Below, in pieces: positions 10,098-18,939 of a stretch of DNA of 64,000 nucleotides. The stretch spans positions 1,992,501-2,056,500 of the forward strand of contig NZ_CP029289.2 of the NCBI RefSeq assembly GCF_003201835.2, written 5' to 3'. The notes beneath the pieces were generated by a model. It had not been told where the DNA came from. It saw only the letters and a program-made list of their open reading frames with translations, and made no database searches. The DNA is from Acidianus brierleyi (GTDB taxonomy: Archaea; Thermoproteota; Thermoprotei_A; Sulfolobales; Sulfolobaceae). Positions within the stretch are counted from its first letter, which is position 1, and each line of letters opens with the position of its first letter. Made by a program: the position numbers and the translations under genes.

Positions 10098-10631
10098 CTA
10101 GTAATTAAATAAATATTTTTTAACGTACTCTTTAAGTTCTTTTAGCTTAGTTTTAAGGCAAATGTCTATTATAATGTTTTTTATATTCTTCCTATCTTCG
10201 CAATTTAAAGATAGCAGTATTGATTCTGCCTCTTCATATCCTCTATTTGTTAATTTGAAATTTTTTATTCCTTGTAAATAACCTAATCTTATTAAATAAT
10301 ATATATGTGATTCAATTCTTGGACTATAAACAAAAATTCTTTTATTCCATCTAAAATAAAATAATCCGTCTTGTACTATATAATTTTTTGACAGATAATC
10401 ATAAATTAGAAAACTAGATACAAAAAGTGATATTTTATTCATTTCTCTTTCATGGAGAGAAATTAAAATTAGGTCATCTACTTTTATATTATAATCTATT
10501 CGTCCTTCTTTAGTTAATTTCTCGAAATCTGAATATACTTTCTTTAAGAGTAAATACATGGATGTGAATGAACCATATTTCTCTACTTCGTCTATAGATT
10601 CTTCAAGTAGTTGCTTAGCTCTTGATTCCAT
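10098..10631 (-). CDS. unknown protein encoded after GH15 hydrolase
   Basis: 177 residues, mostly helical, lysine- and glutamate-rich, with no signal peptide and no motif I recognise. Its ATG sits on the stop codon of the GH15 gene (1-bp overlap at 10631), so it is translated as the third member of the GT4-GH15 operon. The helical bundle with scattered aromatic residues could be a partner or regulator of the sugar enzymes, but nothing in the sequence proves it. Confidence 0.7.
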   Translation of the reverse strand: MESRAKQLLEESIDEVEKYGSFTSMYLLLKKVYSDFEKLTKEGRIDYNIKVDDLILISLHEREMNKISLFVSSFLIYDYLSKNYIVQDGLFYFRWNKRIFVYSPRIESHIYYLIRLGYLQGIKNFKLTNRGYEEAESILLSLNCEDRKNIKNIIIDICLKTKLKELKEYVKKYLFNY

Positions 10632-12364
10632 TATTTTATCTCCTCAAGTTCTATTAGTGCTAATATTAATCCAGAATGTGGAAAAAGATGTGGAAAATTG
10701 CCCATAGGATAACAAGTATCTCTTTCATAATGTTCTGCTATTAGGCCTAAATCTGTTGAACACTCTATAAGGTTATTTATAATGTTCTTTGCATAATCTA
10801 TTTTTCCAAGTCTTATGTAAACTCTAGCTAACCATGTAGATACTAGAGTAAAAGGATTGCTTACTTCCCCTAAAAAATCGTCCTTGTATCTTAAAAGTAA
10901 GCTATTTGAGACTGAAAGTTCTTTTTCTATTCTTTGTAACGTAGAAATAAATCTCGGATCATTTACACTAATGAAATTATATAGTGGTAGTGTAAGTAAT
11001 GCTGCATCAACTTCTTCGCTTCCATAATATCTTACGAAACTTTTTGTTTTTTCGGAATAACCATTAGCTAGCACGTCTTCTTTAATTTCATCAGCTATTT
11101 TTTTCCAATCAGTTTCAATACCTAACATTTCAGCTAGTTTAGATGCTCTATCTACAGCTACCCAATCCATTACTTTTGTATGTACAAAATGCTCATAAAT
11201 TCCTCTTTGTTCCCATATATCAGTACTTTTATCTTTCCATGAATTTTTAACCCAATTAGCTATTGCATCTACAGCCCACCATACATCCTTTATAAATCCC
11301 TCGTCTTTTGTTTCTTTATAATATGTGTATAATCCATGCATATATGCGCCTTCTATATCACTTTGTACTTGCATATAAGCTCCATTACCTATTCTTACTG
11401 GTTTGGAATGCTTGTATCCTTCTAACCACGTAAGCTCTTCTTCAGCAGGAGGTGCAGTACCATCTATGCTGTAAAATGGATGATCAAAACTCTTAGACGA
11501 GGGATCTATCATAGAAGTTAGAAAACTTAGAATATCCCTTCCTCTGATATATAATCCTGATCTTATTAACGCTTCAGCAGAGTAAGATGCGTCTCTAACC
11601 CAAACATATCTGTAATCCCAATTTCTTTCTTTTCCTACTATTTCTGGCAATGAAGTTGTAGGCGACGCTATTACTCCGCCTGAAGGATTATAAGTTAATC
11701 CAAGGATTACGGTTAATGATCTATAATATTCTTTTTCGAAATTCCGAATTTTTTTGGCTTTTGAAATCTGTGAGTCCCAATATCTTAATGCTTTGTCTAG
11801 TGCTTCATAAGGTCTAGAATAAACAAAGCCTTTCTTACTAAATAATCCATATCTTAGATCTTTGGAATATAATAAATAAAGGAATCCTTTACCTGGATTA
11901 AAAATTATTTTGTTTTCTTCAAAAGTATAACTACCATTTAATAGTACTTCTACGCCTTCTCTTGATCTAGGATTTGTAAATATTATTCCTGATTCTAAGA
12001 ATTGTACTCCTGGCTTTATTAAACTGTATTCAAATAATGGATTTACTTCGGCGTAGAAAGGTATTTCACTGTCATATATTCTTATTATTGCAGGTAAAGA
12101 TAAGGGCAGGAAATCTATTAATTGGAGTCTTTTTCCATCTTTTACCTTAAATTCGCTTTTTAGAATTAAAGAATTTCCTACATATTCTTTCTTATAAAAA
12201 TATTCTATTAAAGGTCTAATTGTAAAACTTCCACCATTTTTGTCAAGAATTTTAGAAAAAATTGATGGAGAATCGTATCTAGGACAGGGAAACCAATCTA
12301 TACTCCCTTCGTTTTCTAATGCAGCAGTAATTCCATTAGATAGGAGTGCGTAGAAATCTATCAT
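10631..12364 (-). CDS. GH15 glycoside hydrolase (trehalase/glucoamylase-like)
   Basis: 577 residues. The N-terminal third is a beta-sandwich starting DFYALLSNGITAALENEGSIDWFPCPR, followed by the (alpha/alpha)6 barrel with GKERNWDYRYVWVRDASYS, the acidic segment EEELTWLEGYKHSKPVRIGNG and the base-bearing GLIAEHYERDT near residue 550. This architecture is shared by archaeal glucoamylases and by the trehalases described in Sulfolobus acidocaldarius. The neighbouring GT4 enzyme makes trehalase the better guess here. There is no signal peptide, so it acts in the cytoplasm. It overlaps the GT4 gene by 4 bp. Confidence 0.88.
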   Translation of the reverse strand: MIDFYALLSNGITAALENEGSIDWFPCPRYDSPSIFSKILDKNGGSFTIRPLIEYFYKKEYVGNSLILKSEFKVKDGKRLQLIDFLPLSLPAIIRIYDSEIPFYAEVNPLFEYSLIKPGVQFLESGIIFTNPRSREGVEVLLNGSYTFEENKIIFNPGKGFLYLLYSKDLRYGLFSKKGFVYSRPYEALDKALRYWDSQISKAKKIRNFEKEYYRSLTVILGLTYNPSGGVIASPTTSLPEIVGKERNWDYRYVWVRDASYSAEALIRSGLYIRGRDILSFLTSMIDPSSKSFDHPFYSIDGTAPPAEEELTWLEGYKHSKPVRIGNGAYMQVQSDIEGAYMHGLYTYYKETKDEGFIKDVWWAVDAIANWVKNSWKDKSTDIWEQRGIYEHFVHTKVMDWVAVDRASKLAEMLGIETDWKKIADEIKEDVLANGYSEKTKSFVRYYGSEEVDAALLTLPLYNFISVNDPRFISTLQRIEKELSVSNSLLLRYKDDFLGEVSNPFTLVSTWLARVYIRLGKIDYAKNIINNLIECSTDLGLIAEHYERDTCYPMGNFPHLFPHSGLILALIELEEIK

Positions 12365-13683
12365 TTCTTTCCCCTATAGGAACTTATAGCTTCTTCTAGA
12401 ACTGAATTAAGTTCGCTTATAGCGTTATCTACTAGGCATTTCTTAACGCTTTCTAATCCCATTTCTCCTAATTTATCCTGATTTTGAATAGCCAATTCTA
12501 TCTTTTTGGCCATATCTTCATAATCCCCAGGATTGAAAGTATATCCATTTCCTCCTTCTATTATAATTTCACTAGCTCCAGCTCCCTTACTTACTACAAC
12601 TGGCTTTTTATAGAGCCACCCTTCACATACAGTTAAACCAAAACCTTCAATGTTAGAAGGTAGAGCTACTACATTTGCTCTTTGATATAGAGACATTAGT
12701 TCATCATCAGAAACATAACCCGTAAAAATTACTTTGTCCTCTATTTTTAGATCTTTTGTCATATCTTTTAATTTTCTAACCCAATTTCCAGCCTTATTAT
12801 GACCTAAAGTTTTGCTTGTAAAACTTCCGTCCCCTGCTAAAACTAATTTTACATTCAGATTTTTCACGGCCTTTATAGCTATATCTTGACTTTTAATTGG
12901 ATCCATTCTAGCTACTACTAGTACTACTTTATCATTGTCTTTTATACCAAATTTTTCTTCTATTTTTCCTACTTCTTCTTTATTCTTACTTTGATAAGCA
13001 TTAGGATCTATAAATGGATATATTTGTTTGACATTGACTTTTGCTCCCGTTCTTACAAGTCCTTCAATGTCTCTTTTTGTACTAAAAATAACCGAATCAA
13101 AACCTTCAAATGATCTTACTAGGAATTCTCGTAATCTATCATCTAAATTTTCAGGCACAAAAGGAATATGATACCATAATACAGCTGGTGCCGAAGGTCC
13201 AATAATTCCACCGACTAAAAGTTGTTGGAAATCATTAATAAAATACGCATCAGTATCAGAATAAAATTCTAGAAGTTTTTGTGCAGAAACCCAATTATAA
13301 GTAGCATATGCTATATAGTCGTCTCCATTGATTTCATATTTAGATACACCATGGCTTTCATTATATATACCTTCTTTAAACCTTGTATATTTAGCAAGTT
13401 GCTCTGGAGGAAGATCTACAAAATGCACTTCGATGTCATTTAATAATGCTGATGGAGGATAACCAGGACCTAATGAAACCCACCTTTTTTTAGTAGATTT
13501 TACTCTGTCTAGGAATCCTAACATCATTTTTGATACTCCGCCAACCGATACGTAATATTCGTCTGAAGAGAGTAAAGATAGATCAAGTGGTAATGAGAGA
13601 ACTCCATATCTTTCTATTATATCTTTGAATGTTACGGTAAATCTTATTGGAGGTGTTTGAGTATTTACAGCAAGGCTATTCAT
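12361..13683 (-). CDS. GT4 glycosyltransferase, candidate trehalose(-6-P) synthase
   Basis: 440 residues in the GT-B fold. The N-terminal domain contains GGVSKMMLGFLDRVK and WYHIPFVPENL. The C-terminal domain has VLVVARMDPIKSQDIAIKAV, LAGDGSF and the EGFGLTVCEG nucleotide-sugar motif (E-x7-E). The NDFQQLLVG and HIPFVP segments recall trehalose-forming GT4 enzymes (TreT and the Sulfolobus TPS). Being first in an operon with a GH15 hydrolase supports a role in trehalose turnover, as known for Sulfolobales under salt stress. The exact donor and acceptor remain open. Confidence 0.8.
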   Translation of the reverse strand: MNSLAVNTQTPPIRFTVTFKDIIERYGVLSLPLDLSLLSSDEYYVSVGGVSKMMLGFLDRVKSTKKRWVSLGPGYPPSALLNDIEVHFVDLPPEQLAKYTRFKEGIYNESHGVSKYEINGDDYIAYATYNWVSAQKLLEFYSDTDAYFINDFQQLLVGGIIGPSAPAVLWYHIPFVPENLDDRLREFLVRSFEGFDSVIFSTKRDIEGLVRTGAKVNVKQIYPFIDPNAYQSKNKEEVGKIEEKFGIKDNDKVVLVVARMDPIKSQDIAIKAVKNLNVKLVLAGDGSFTSKTLGHNKAGNWVRKLKDMTKDLKIEDKVIFTGYVSDDELMSLYQRANVVALPSNIEGFGLTVCEGWLYKKPVVVSKGAGASEIIIEGGNGYTFNPGDYEDMAKKIELAIQNQDKLGEMGLESVKKCLVDNAISELNSVLEEAISSYRGKK

Positions 13684-13754
13684 AGGTAAATAGAGAAATC
13701 AAAGTTAATAACTTTGAAGATACTTTAACTAAACTTTAAATAATATTTCATTAT

Positions 13755-14024
13755 TCAATCATATTTATTAAATCCCTTAATCAAAATATTTATACTAAAC
13801 CCTTCTTCTGATAATTTCTTAATTTCCTTTCTTATCTTTACTTTTTTTTCTTTTCTAATTACTAATTTTTCTAGTGTATCTATATCTTGCGATTTTATAT
13901 ATTCTATAATTCTATTTTTACTTAAAGGGAGAATTATTACATCTGAGTTAATATTGTCTATAATCTCCTCTATATTCAACGAAGATTCTACAACATTTAG
14001 TTTCCAATTTATTAGCCTTACCAT
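13755..14024 (-). CDS. small protein of unknown function
   Basis: 89 residues: an N-terminal strand (RLINWKLNVVESS), a short acidic helix, an ILPLS strand and a lysine-rich C-terminal half (RKEKKVKIRKEIKKLS). No recognised family. It is read in the same direction as, and 71 bp downstream of, the start side of the GT4 gene, probably from its own promoter. The composition is compatible with a nucleic-acid or ribosome-associated protein, but that is only inference. Confidence 0.5.
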   Translation of the reverse strand: MVRLINWKLNVVESSLNIEEIIDNINSDVIILPLSKNRIIEYIKSQDIDTLEKLVIRKEKKVKIRKEIKKLSEEGFSINILIKGFNKYD

Positions 14025-14261
14025 TAAGGAAAATCTTTCTATAATTTAAATAAAGTTTGAATTAGATGAGTTATATGTAAAATCCTTAAAAATTCATATT
14101 GGTCATACTTATTTTATAAATAATCTTATATATAAGTATCTTTGATTCAGAGTAAAAAATTTTAGTATTACATGATATTGTGGAGGTCTTGAGTTTATTT
14201 TGGTATGGAATTGAGTATCTTAACCAAAAATTTATTTATAATGATTATCTGATAACCTAAA

Positions 14262-14915
14262 GTGTTTAGGCTTTCAATAGTGGGTGCTAAAGGCGGAGTA
14301 GGAAAATCGACATTAGCTTATTACTTGGCCTTAGAATTTAGCAAAAATAAAAAAGTGCTAATAGTATCTATAGACGGTTCTAGAACCCTTAGCGAAATAT
14401 TTAACGTTAGCGGAAGCTTATTAGATAATACGGATTTTTATTATGAAAAAGGGAACTTGTCGTTTATATCATTCTCTAGCGGAGGAAAAGACGTGAGTAT
14501 TGATACTGTAGAGAATATTTATTTACAGTATATTATAGGTAAGGATATAGTAATAGTTGATAATCCAGTGCATTTAGGTAAAGATATTATCTTAGAATAC
14601 TCCGCGTTTTCCAAGATGAGTAACACAAGGAATTATATTTTAGGTGTTTCATCTCCGCAATCGTTCGTAATTACTGCAACAAAGAATTTTTTGAAAGAAT
14701 ATTCTTCTGCACTTTCATCAAATTTTAACGAAATAGGTATAGTTATAAACTTCTTTAAAGGAGACAAAATAGACGAGTTTAAGGTATATACTAGAATATT
14801 TACTATTCCATTCATTAAAGAATTATTATATAAAGGATTCTGGAATATTGAAACTCCTAAAGAATTTAAATGTTTATCTAAAACAATTTTAAATATTTTG
14901 GAAAATGAAGGCTAA
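14262..14915 (+). CDS. ParA/MinD-type P-loop ATPase
   Basis: 217 residues with a deviant Walker A motif KGGVGKST (residues 10-17), followed by a typical DGSRTLSEIF region and a strand DIVIVDNP for Walker B. It starts at a GTG. No ParB/SegB partner is next to it, so a chromosome or plasmid partition role is not shown, and MinD-like ATPases also serve as metal-cluster or localisation factors. It lies at the start of the interval that ends at the integrase remnant near 16.8 kb, so a mobile-element origin is possible but unproven. Confidence 0.8.
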   Translation: MFRLSIVGAKGGVGKSTLAYYLALEFSKNKKVLIVSIDGSRTLSEIFNVSGSLLDNTDFYYEKGNLSFISFSSGGKDVSIDTVENIYLQYIIGKDIVIVDNPVHLGKDIILEYSAFSKMSNTRNYILGVSSPQSFVITATKNFLKEYSSALSSNFNEIGIVINFFKGDKIDEFKVYTRIFTIPFIKELLYKGFWNIETPKEFKCLSKTILNILENEG

Positions 14916-14950
14916 GCTTTTTATTTTATGTAATATATAGTTCTACTTAA

Positions 14951-16201
14951 ATGTTTACTATTAAAGCAGAATGGGATAGGCTTCGAGGAGTTCTTGTTCA
15001 TGAGCCTGGGATAGAGATGTTTTATGGAGTTCTAGATCCGGAATCATTTCTTTATATGCGTAGGTTTAATTTACAACGAGCTTTGTTAGAGCATAAAAAA
15101 ATGCAAGATACGTTGAAAGAGTTAGGAGTTACGGTTTACAGGCTTAAGGATGTTATTCTCGATAAGGCAAATTCTGATCAAAAAATTATGGATTATTTAA
15201 AGAAATTAGCTTTGGAGTCTATAAGATTTGAAGGAGATGGAGAATTAGAGAAACAGCTACAAGATTTTGAGGAGGATATTAATAAATTAGATCCTGAAAG
15301 CCTATTTAATATTGTTTTATTAAAGCCTACTGTGATAACGCATAAAGCGTTAGGAACTTCCGAATCTACTCCAAGGATAATAAATGAGGAACCTTTAGCT
15401 AATCTCTATTTCACAAGAGATCAAACTATAGTTACTGATGAAGGTATAGTTTTAGGTAGAATGAGTAAGAGAATAAGAAGAAGGGAAACAATTTTACTTA
15501 AATTAGCAATAGAGAGTTTGTCGGAAAACATAATAAAAGAGATTAGCGAACCAGCATTTGCAGAAGGAGGAGATTATATGCCTTTTAAGAATTTTGCAAT
15601 ATTTGGCACAGGAGATAGAACTACCATAGCTGGTGCTATCCAGGTTTCTGATGCTCTTAATTTTAATGAAATAGTAATTGCATATAATCCTGTAATTCAA
15701 GCAAACGATTATATGCTTTCGATGCATTTGGATATGTATCTTAATACTCCTATGGAAGGTATAATTGTATCAAATAAGAAAATTTTACAATCTACAAGAG
15801 CAGACGTTTATGAGAAAAAGGAAGGTAAATATGTGCTTAAAGAAAGAACAAATCTTTTAGATTTTTTCATTAAAAAGAGATTCGATATTATAGACATAAC
15901 ACTTCTAGAACAAATATCTTACTCTACAAATTTTCTGACAATTAAAAACGGTCAAATTGTAACTCTAGATTCAGAAAAGAATTCTAAATATGTTTTAGAA
16001 TACGTCAATAGTAGAGGGTATATGGATCTTTCCAATGAAATAAACTTAGAATATACTAAGCTTAAGGAAGATAAAAGATTCTTTCCTAGGAAAAAGGAAA
16101 TTGATGATTTCGGAATAGACTTTGTAATAGCAGATGTAGGAGAATTAACTGGGGGGTTTGGAGGAATTCATTGTATGACAATGTCATTATATAGAAATTA
16201 A
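14951..16201 (+). CDS. arcA: arginine deiminase
   Basis: 416 residues, the usual length. The guanidine-modifying fold is marked by LRGVLVHEPG, LYFTRDQTIV, the EGGDYMPF motif, the HLDMYLNTP segment and the C-terminal GGFGGIHCMTMSLYR, which contains the catalytic Cys408. The enzyme converts arginine to citrulline and ammonia. Downstream arcB (carbamoyltransferase) and arcC (carbamate kinase) are not in this window, so a complete ATP-yielding pathway is not shown. The gene follows the MinD-like ATPase by 35 bp in the same direction. Ammonia release may connect it with the Amt transporter 830 bp further on. Confidence 0.9.
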   Translation: MFTIKAEWDRLRGVLVHEPGIEMFYGVLDPESFLYMRRFNLQRALLEHKKMQDTLKELGVTVYRLKDVILDKANSDQKIMDYLKKLALESIRFEGDGELEKQLQDFEEDINKLDPESLFNIVLLKPTVITHKALGTSESTPRIINEEPLANLYFTRDQTIVTDEGIVLGRMSKRIRRRETILLKLAIESLSENIIKEISEPAFAEGGDYMPFKNFAIFGTGDRTTIAGAIQVSDALNFNEIVIAYNPVIQANDYMLSMHLDMYLNTPMEGIIVSNKKILQSTRADVYEKKEGKYVLKERTNLLDFFIKKRFDIIDITLLEQISYSTNFLTIKNGQIVTLDSEKNSKYVLEYVNSRGYMDLSNEINLEYTKLKEDKRFFPRKKEIDDFGIDFVIADVGELTGGFGGIHCMTMSLYRN

Positions 16202-16296
16202 AAAATATTAACATATAAACTATTTTTTTATAGAAATATAGATATTTATGACTTTTATATACTTAAGCTTAAAATATATCAATAGATTTTTTACAT

Positions 16297-16659
16297 ATGA
16301 ACGATAAGGTTCTTTTCGTATTCATGACAGGAAGAGAAAATATGGCTAAATTATTAGCTAATATAGGAATGGCCGCTAAGATAAAGAGTGCTGATCCGGG
16401 TATAACGGTTGAAATGATTTTCTTAACTCCAGCAGTAGAGTCTTTAAATAAGAAACAAGTTATATTTAAACCGATTCTAGAAACCGTTAAGGAAGCAAAG
16501 AAAGTAGGAGTGAAAGTAATAGCTTGTGAAGTAGCTATGAAGAATGTAGGTTTAGATAAGGATGACATAGAGGAAAATTTAGTAGACGAGTTTGCTCCAA
16601 TAGGTGGTATTTATGTTTTAAATAAAATAAAGGAAGGATACGAAGTTTTAACCATTTAG
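16297..16659 (+). CDS. DsrE-family sulfur-carrier-like protein, orphan
   Basis: 120 residues with the DsrE/F-like alpha/beta fold: FVFMTGRENMAKLLANIGMAA at the N-terminus and VIACEVAMKNVGLDKDDIEE with a single Cys77 at the usual active-site position. The C-terminus GGIYVLNKI is similar in pattern to the DsrE2B-like protein at 56113. Family members bind persulfide on this cysteine and pass it to TusA. It stands 39 kb from the sulfur locus and is preceded by a TATA-like AT tract, so it is probably a separate transcript. Confidence 0.8.
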   Translation: MNDKVLFVFMTGRENMAKLLANIGMAAKIKSADPGITVEMIFLTPAVESLNKKQVIFKPILETVKEAKKVGVKVIACEVAMKNVGLDKDDIEENLVDEFAPIGGIYVLNKIKEGYEVLTI

Positions 16660-16724
16660 CTTTTTTATTCTATATAATAAAATTAATATTATTTGTTTTC
16701 TATGGGATTTTTATAGTAATTGCT

Positions 16725-16925
16725 ATGTTAAAGAGTAAGAAGTATTATGTTTACTACATAGAGAAGGATAATAAGAATCACATAAAGGAACATTACCTAG
16801 CCCCCTTAGATAAGATGATCGAAACTTATCTTAAAATTGGGGGTGTTGGGGTATCCCACACAGTGGACCGGCCGGGATTTGAACCCGGGACCTTTCGGTT
16901 GCGAACCGAACGCTCTTCCAGCTGA
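16725..16925 (+). mobile_element. int(N) fragment of SSV-type integrase at tRNA-Ala
   Basis: A 66-codon frame whose residues about 6-55 follow the N-terminal part of the SSV1 virus integrase as I know it: KKYYVYYIE, then KEHYLAPLDKMIETYLK, then a GVG segment, then RPGFEPGT where the frame enters the 3' half of tRNA-Ala on the opposite strand. SSV1 has YYVYKLE, KERYVGPLADVVESYLK and PPGFEPGT in the same order. In integrated SSV-type elements the integrase gene is split at the tRNA. This is the int(N) half, and it implies that the element lay to the left. No int(C) half is visible in the window. Confidence 0.75.
16864..16910. other. predicted attachment site in tRNA-Ala 3' half
   Basis: By analogy with SSV-type integration, the crossover region is the anticodon loop to the 3' end of the tRNA. 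Here that segment is both the tRNA 3' half and the 3' end of the int(N) frame. No second copy of the segment occurs in the window, so the other boundary is elsewhere or lost. Confidence 0.45.
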
Positions 16926-16936
16926 GCTACCGGCCC
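16864..16936 (-). tRNA. tRNA-Ala (CGC)
   Basis: Full cloverleaf on the minus strand: acceptor GGGCCGG against CCGGTCC with the G3-U70 pair that identifies alanine tRNA, anticodon stem TTCGG/CCGAA with loop TTCGCAA (anticodon CGC), T-arm CCGGG-TTCAAAT-CCCGG, discriminator A. No intron and no encoded CCA. Its 3' half is entered by the int(N) frame from the other strand. Confidence 0.95.
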
Positions 16937-16978
16937 ACACTTAAATATTAAAGAAGTTAGAATATAAAATATTGACTT

Positions 16979-17029
16979 ATGATGAGCGATGGGCGGCAAG
17001 ATCTATGATGAAAACCACTGCAGCTCTGA
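16979..17029 (+). ncRNA. candidate C/D-box sRNA
   Basis: A 51-nt unit between tRNA-Ala and amt. It has a C box ATGATGA at 16979-16985, a second ATGATGA (C') at 17005-17011 and a D box CTGA at 17026-17029, followed by a T-rich tract. The D guide would be the bases just before 17026 (CCACTGCAGCT). A consensus D' box is not obvious, which is common. Length and box order match Sulfolobus 2'-O-methylation guides. I could not assign a target. Confidence 0.55.
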
Positions 17030-18532
17030 TTATTTTTTATCTAGATCCTTTTCTTCAGTTTTTTCCTCAACTTCCTCTTTCTTTGCAGATTCTGGTATGG
17101 TTGCTAATAATTCGGAGTAAGCTACTTCACCATGCATTGCGTAATCTCCTATCTGTAAAGTATCTGGTGGCGCTTGCAATGGTATGAATAGTCCTATGAG
17201 TTTAAGTAAACCGAAAGTTATTGCAAAATCATAAACTACCACTATAAGAGCTGCAAAGGCCTGTATGCCTAGTTGATACCAATTTCCATATAAAGCTCCA
17301 GTTAAACCTGGATCTATATAAGCTGTTACTGCTGGATCTGCAAAAATTCCAGTTAATAGACCGCCTAATATTCCTGCTATGCCATGAGTAGAGAATACTC
17401 CTAATGTGTCATCTATTTTTAATTTTGGCTCTAACTTATATAATGCTAACCATGGTATGCTTCCAGATGCTATGCCGATTATTATTGAATATAATCCATT
17501 AACATAACCGGCTGCTGGAGTTATTGCTACTAGTCCAGTTATTGCTCCGCTTGTAGCGCCTACTAATGTTGGCTTCTTGAAGAAAGCCATATCCATTAGC
17601 ATCCATGTTATTGCGCTTGCAGCTGTTGCAATGTTCGTGTTTAATACTGCTATAGCAGCGTCAATAGTAGCACCGCCTGGGTCACCTCCATTAAATCCAT
17701 CCCAACCTAACCATATTAGTCCAGCACCTGCTAATATTAGAGGCAAGCTATGAGCTTCTAATTTTCTTTCTGATGCTAATCTAGGTCCTACTGCTAATGC
17801 TGCAGCTAATGCACCTATTCCTGCATCTACATGAATTACATAACCTCCGCTAAAGTCTACCGCACCCAATTGATTTAGCCATCCACCTGCAAATAACCAG
17901 TATGCGACGGGGCTATATACTAATAATGACCAGAAAGGCACAAAAATCATCCATGCTTTAAAGTTCATTCTTTCTAGGACTCCTCCTGCTAGTAAGACTG
18001 GAGTTATTGCTGCAAATACGAACTGGAAGAATATATAGGTGGATGTAGGTATATCAACTGGAGAATATCCAGGTCCATATATGGTTTGTGAAGCTTCATA
18101 TGTTCCAGGCCATGCAGGTAGAGGTGTTCCCAATATACCAAAATGATCTATTACTAAGGTAGGTTTTCCGAAACCGAAGTTATATCCTGCAATCATCCAG
18201 ATTATTAGTACTGCTGCGAAAGCATAGAAAACCATTAATGCGCTATTAACTGCATATTTCTTTTTAGATAATCCAGCATAGTATAGGGCTACTCCTGGAA
18301 CGCTTTGAAGTCCTACGAAAGTTGCTGCTGTTAGCATCCACGAATTGCTTCCTAAACTAAGCCAAGACGGAACTGAAGCTGATGGATAATCAGCTGTTCT
18401 ATTTAATATAGATTGAATTGAACTATTTAATGATTGTATAGCCGACGAGCTTGCTGATATTGAAATTAAACTAAATATAATTGGAAAGAGAAGGATTGAA
18501 ATAGTTATTAGCTTAATATATTTATTCCCCAT
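17030..18532 (-). CDS. amt: Amt/Mep/Rh-family ammonium transporter
   Basis: 500 residues: an N-terminal hydrophobic segment (KLITISILLFPIIFSLISI) that may be a signal sequence, a short external part rich in Ser and Asn, then eleven membrane segments starting at WMLTAATFVGLQSVPGVALYY. Amt marks include FSGGYVIHVDAGIGALAAAL with the pore histidine and FSTHGIAGILGGLLTG with the second pore histidine. The cytoplasmic tail is long and charged (KKEEVEEKTEEKDLDKK). No GlnB/GlnK gene is adjacent. Its 3' end abuts the candidate C/D sRNA on the other strand. Confidence 0.93.
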   Translation of the reverse strand: MGNKYIKLITISILLFPIIFSLISISASSSAIQSLNSSIQSILNRTADYPSASVPSWLSLGSNSWMLTAATFVGLQSVPGVALYYAGLSKKKYAVNSALMVFYAFAAVLIIWMIAGYNFGFGKPTLVIDHFGILGTPLPAWPGTYEASQTIYGPGYSPVDIPTSTYIFFQFVFAAITPVLLAGGVLERMNFKAWMIFVPFWSLLVYSPVAYWLFAGGWLNQLGAVDFSGGYVIHVDAGIGALAAALAVGPRLASERKLEAHSLPLILAGAGLIWLGWDGFNGGDPGGATIDAAIAVLNTNIATAASAITWMLMDMAFFKKPTLVGATSGAITGLVAITPAAGYVNGLYSIIIGIASGSIPWLALYKLEPKLKIDDTLGVFSTHGIAGILGGLLTGIFADPAVTAYIDPGLTGALYGNWYQLGIQAFAALIVVVYDFAITFGLLKLIGLFIPLQAPPDTLQIGDYAMHGEVAYSELLATIPESAKKEEVEEKTEEKDLDKK

Positions 18533-18939
18533 TCTCTATCAGAACAAAAAAGATGATAAACTGTTTATAAAGAATTCCATAAATCTGTATAAAAAGTTTT
18601 CATTTTTAATGGATTAATTTTTTAATTATACATGATTCTAGATTATAGATTAAACGATTAGATTAAATTTTTTTTAATATATCTAGGTAGTAATATAATT
18701 TATTTTTATACATGTATAAACTCTTGGAATCTGATATAAATAAAAGACTCTTTATAATTATAATATAATATACTGTTTTTAACTTATGAATTTCTCAGCT
18801 TTATTTGATTACACAAGATTTTACAATACTAAAATCTAATTTATGCGATTTTAATGGTAATATTTATTGCTTGTTCTTTAGTTGTAGGTGTAGAAATTAA
18901 TAACAAGATTTAAAACAGTTAAAATAAAAATCTTATAAC
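18533..18939. other. intergenic region between amt and tRNA-Ile
   Basis: 407 bp, very AT-rich, upstream of both the leftward amt gene and the rightward tRNA-Ile. It must contain both promoters: several TATA-like stretches occur (for example near 18765-18775 and 18900-18930). No coding frame longer than about 20 codons looks real. I see no other structure. Confidence 0.4.
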
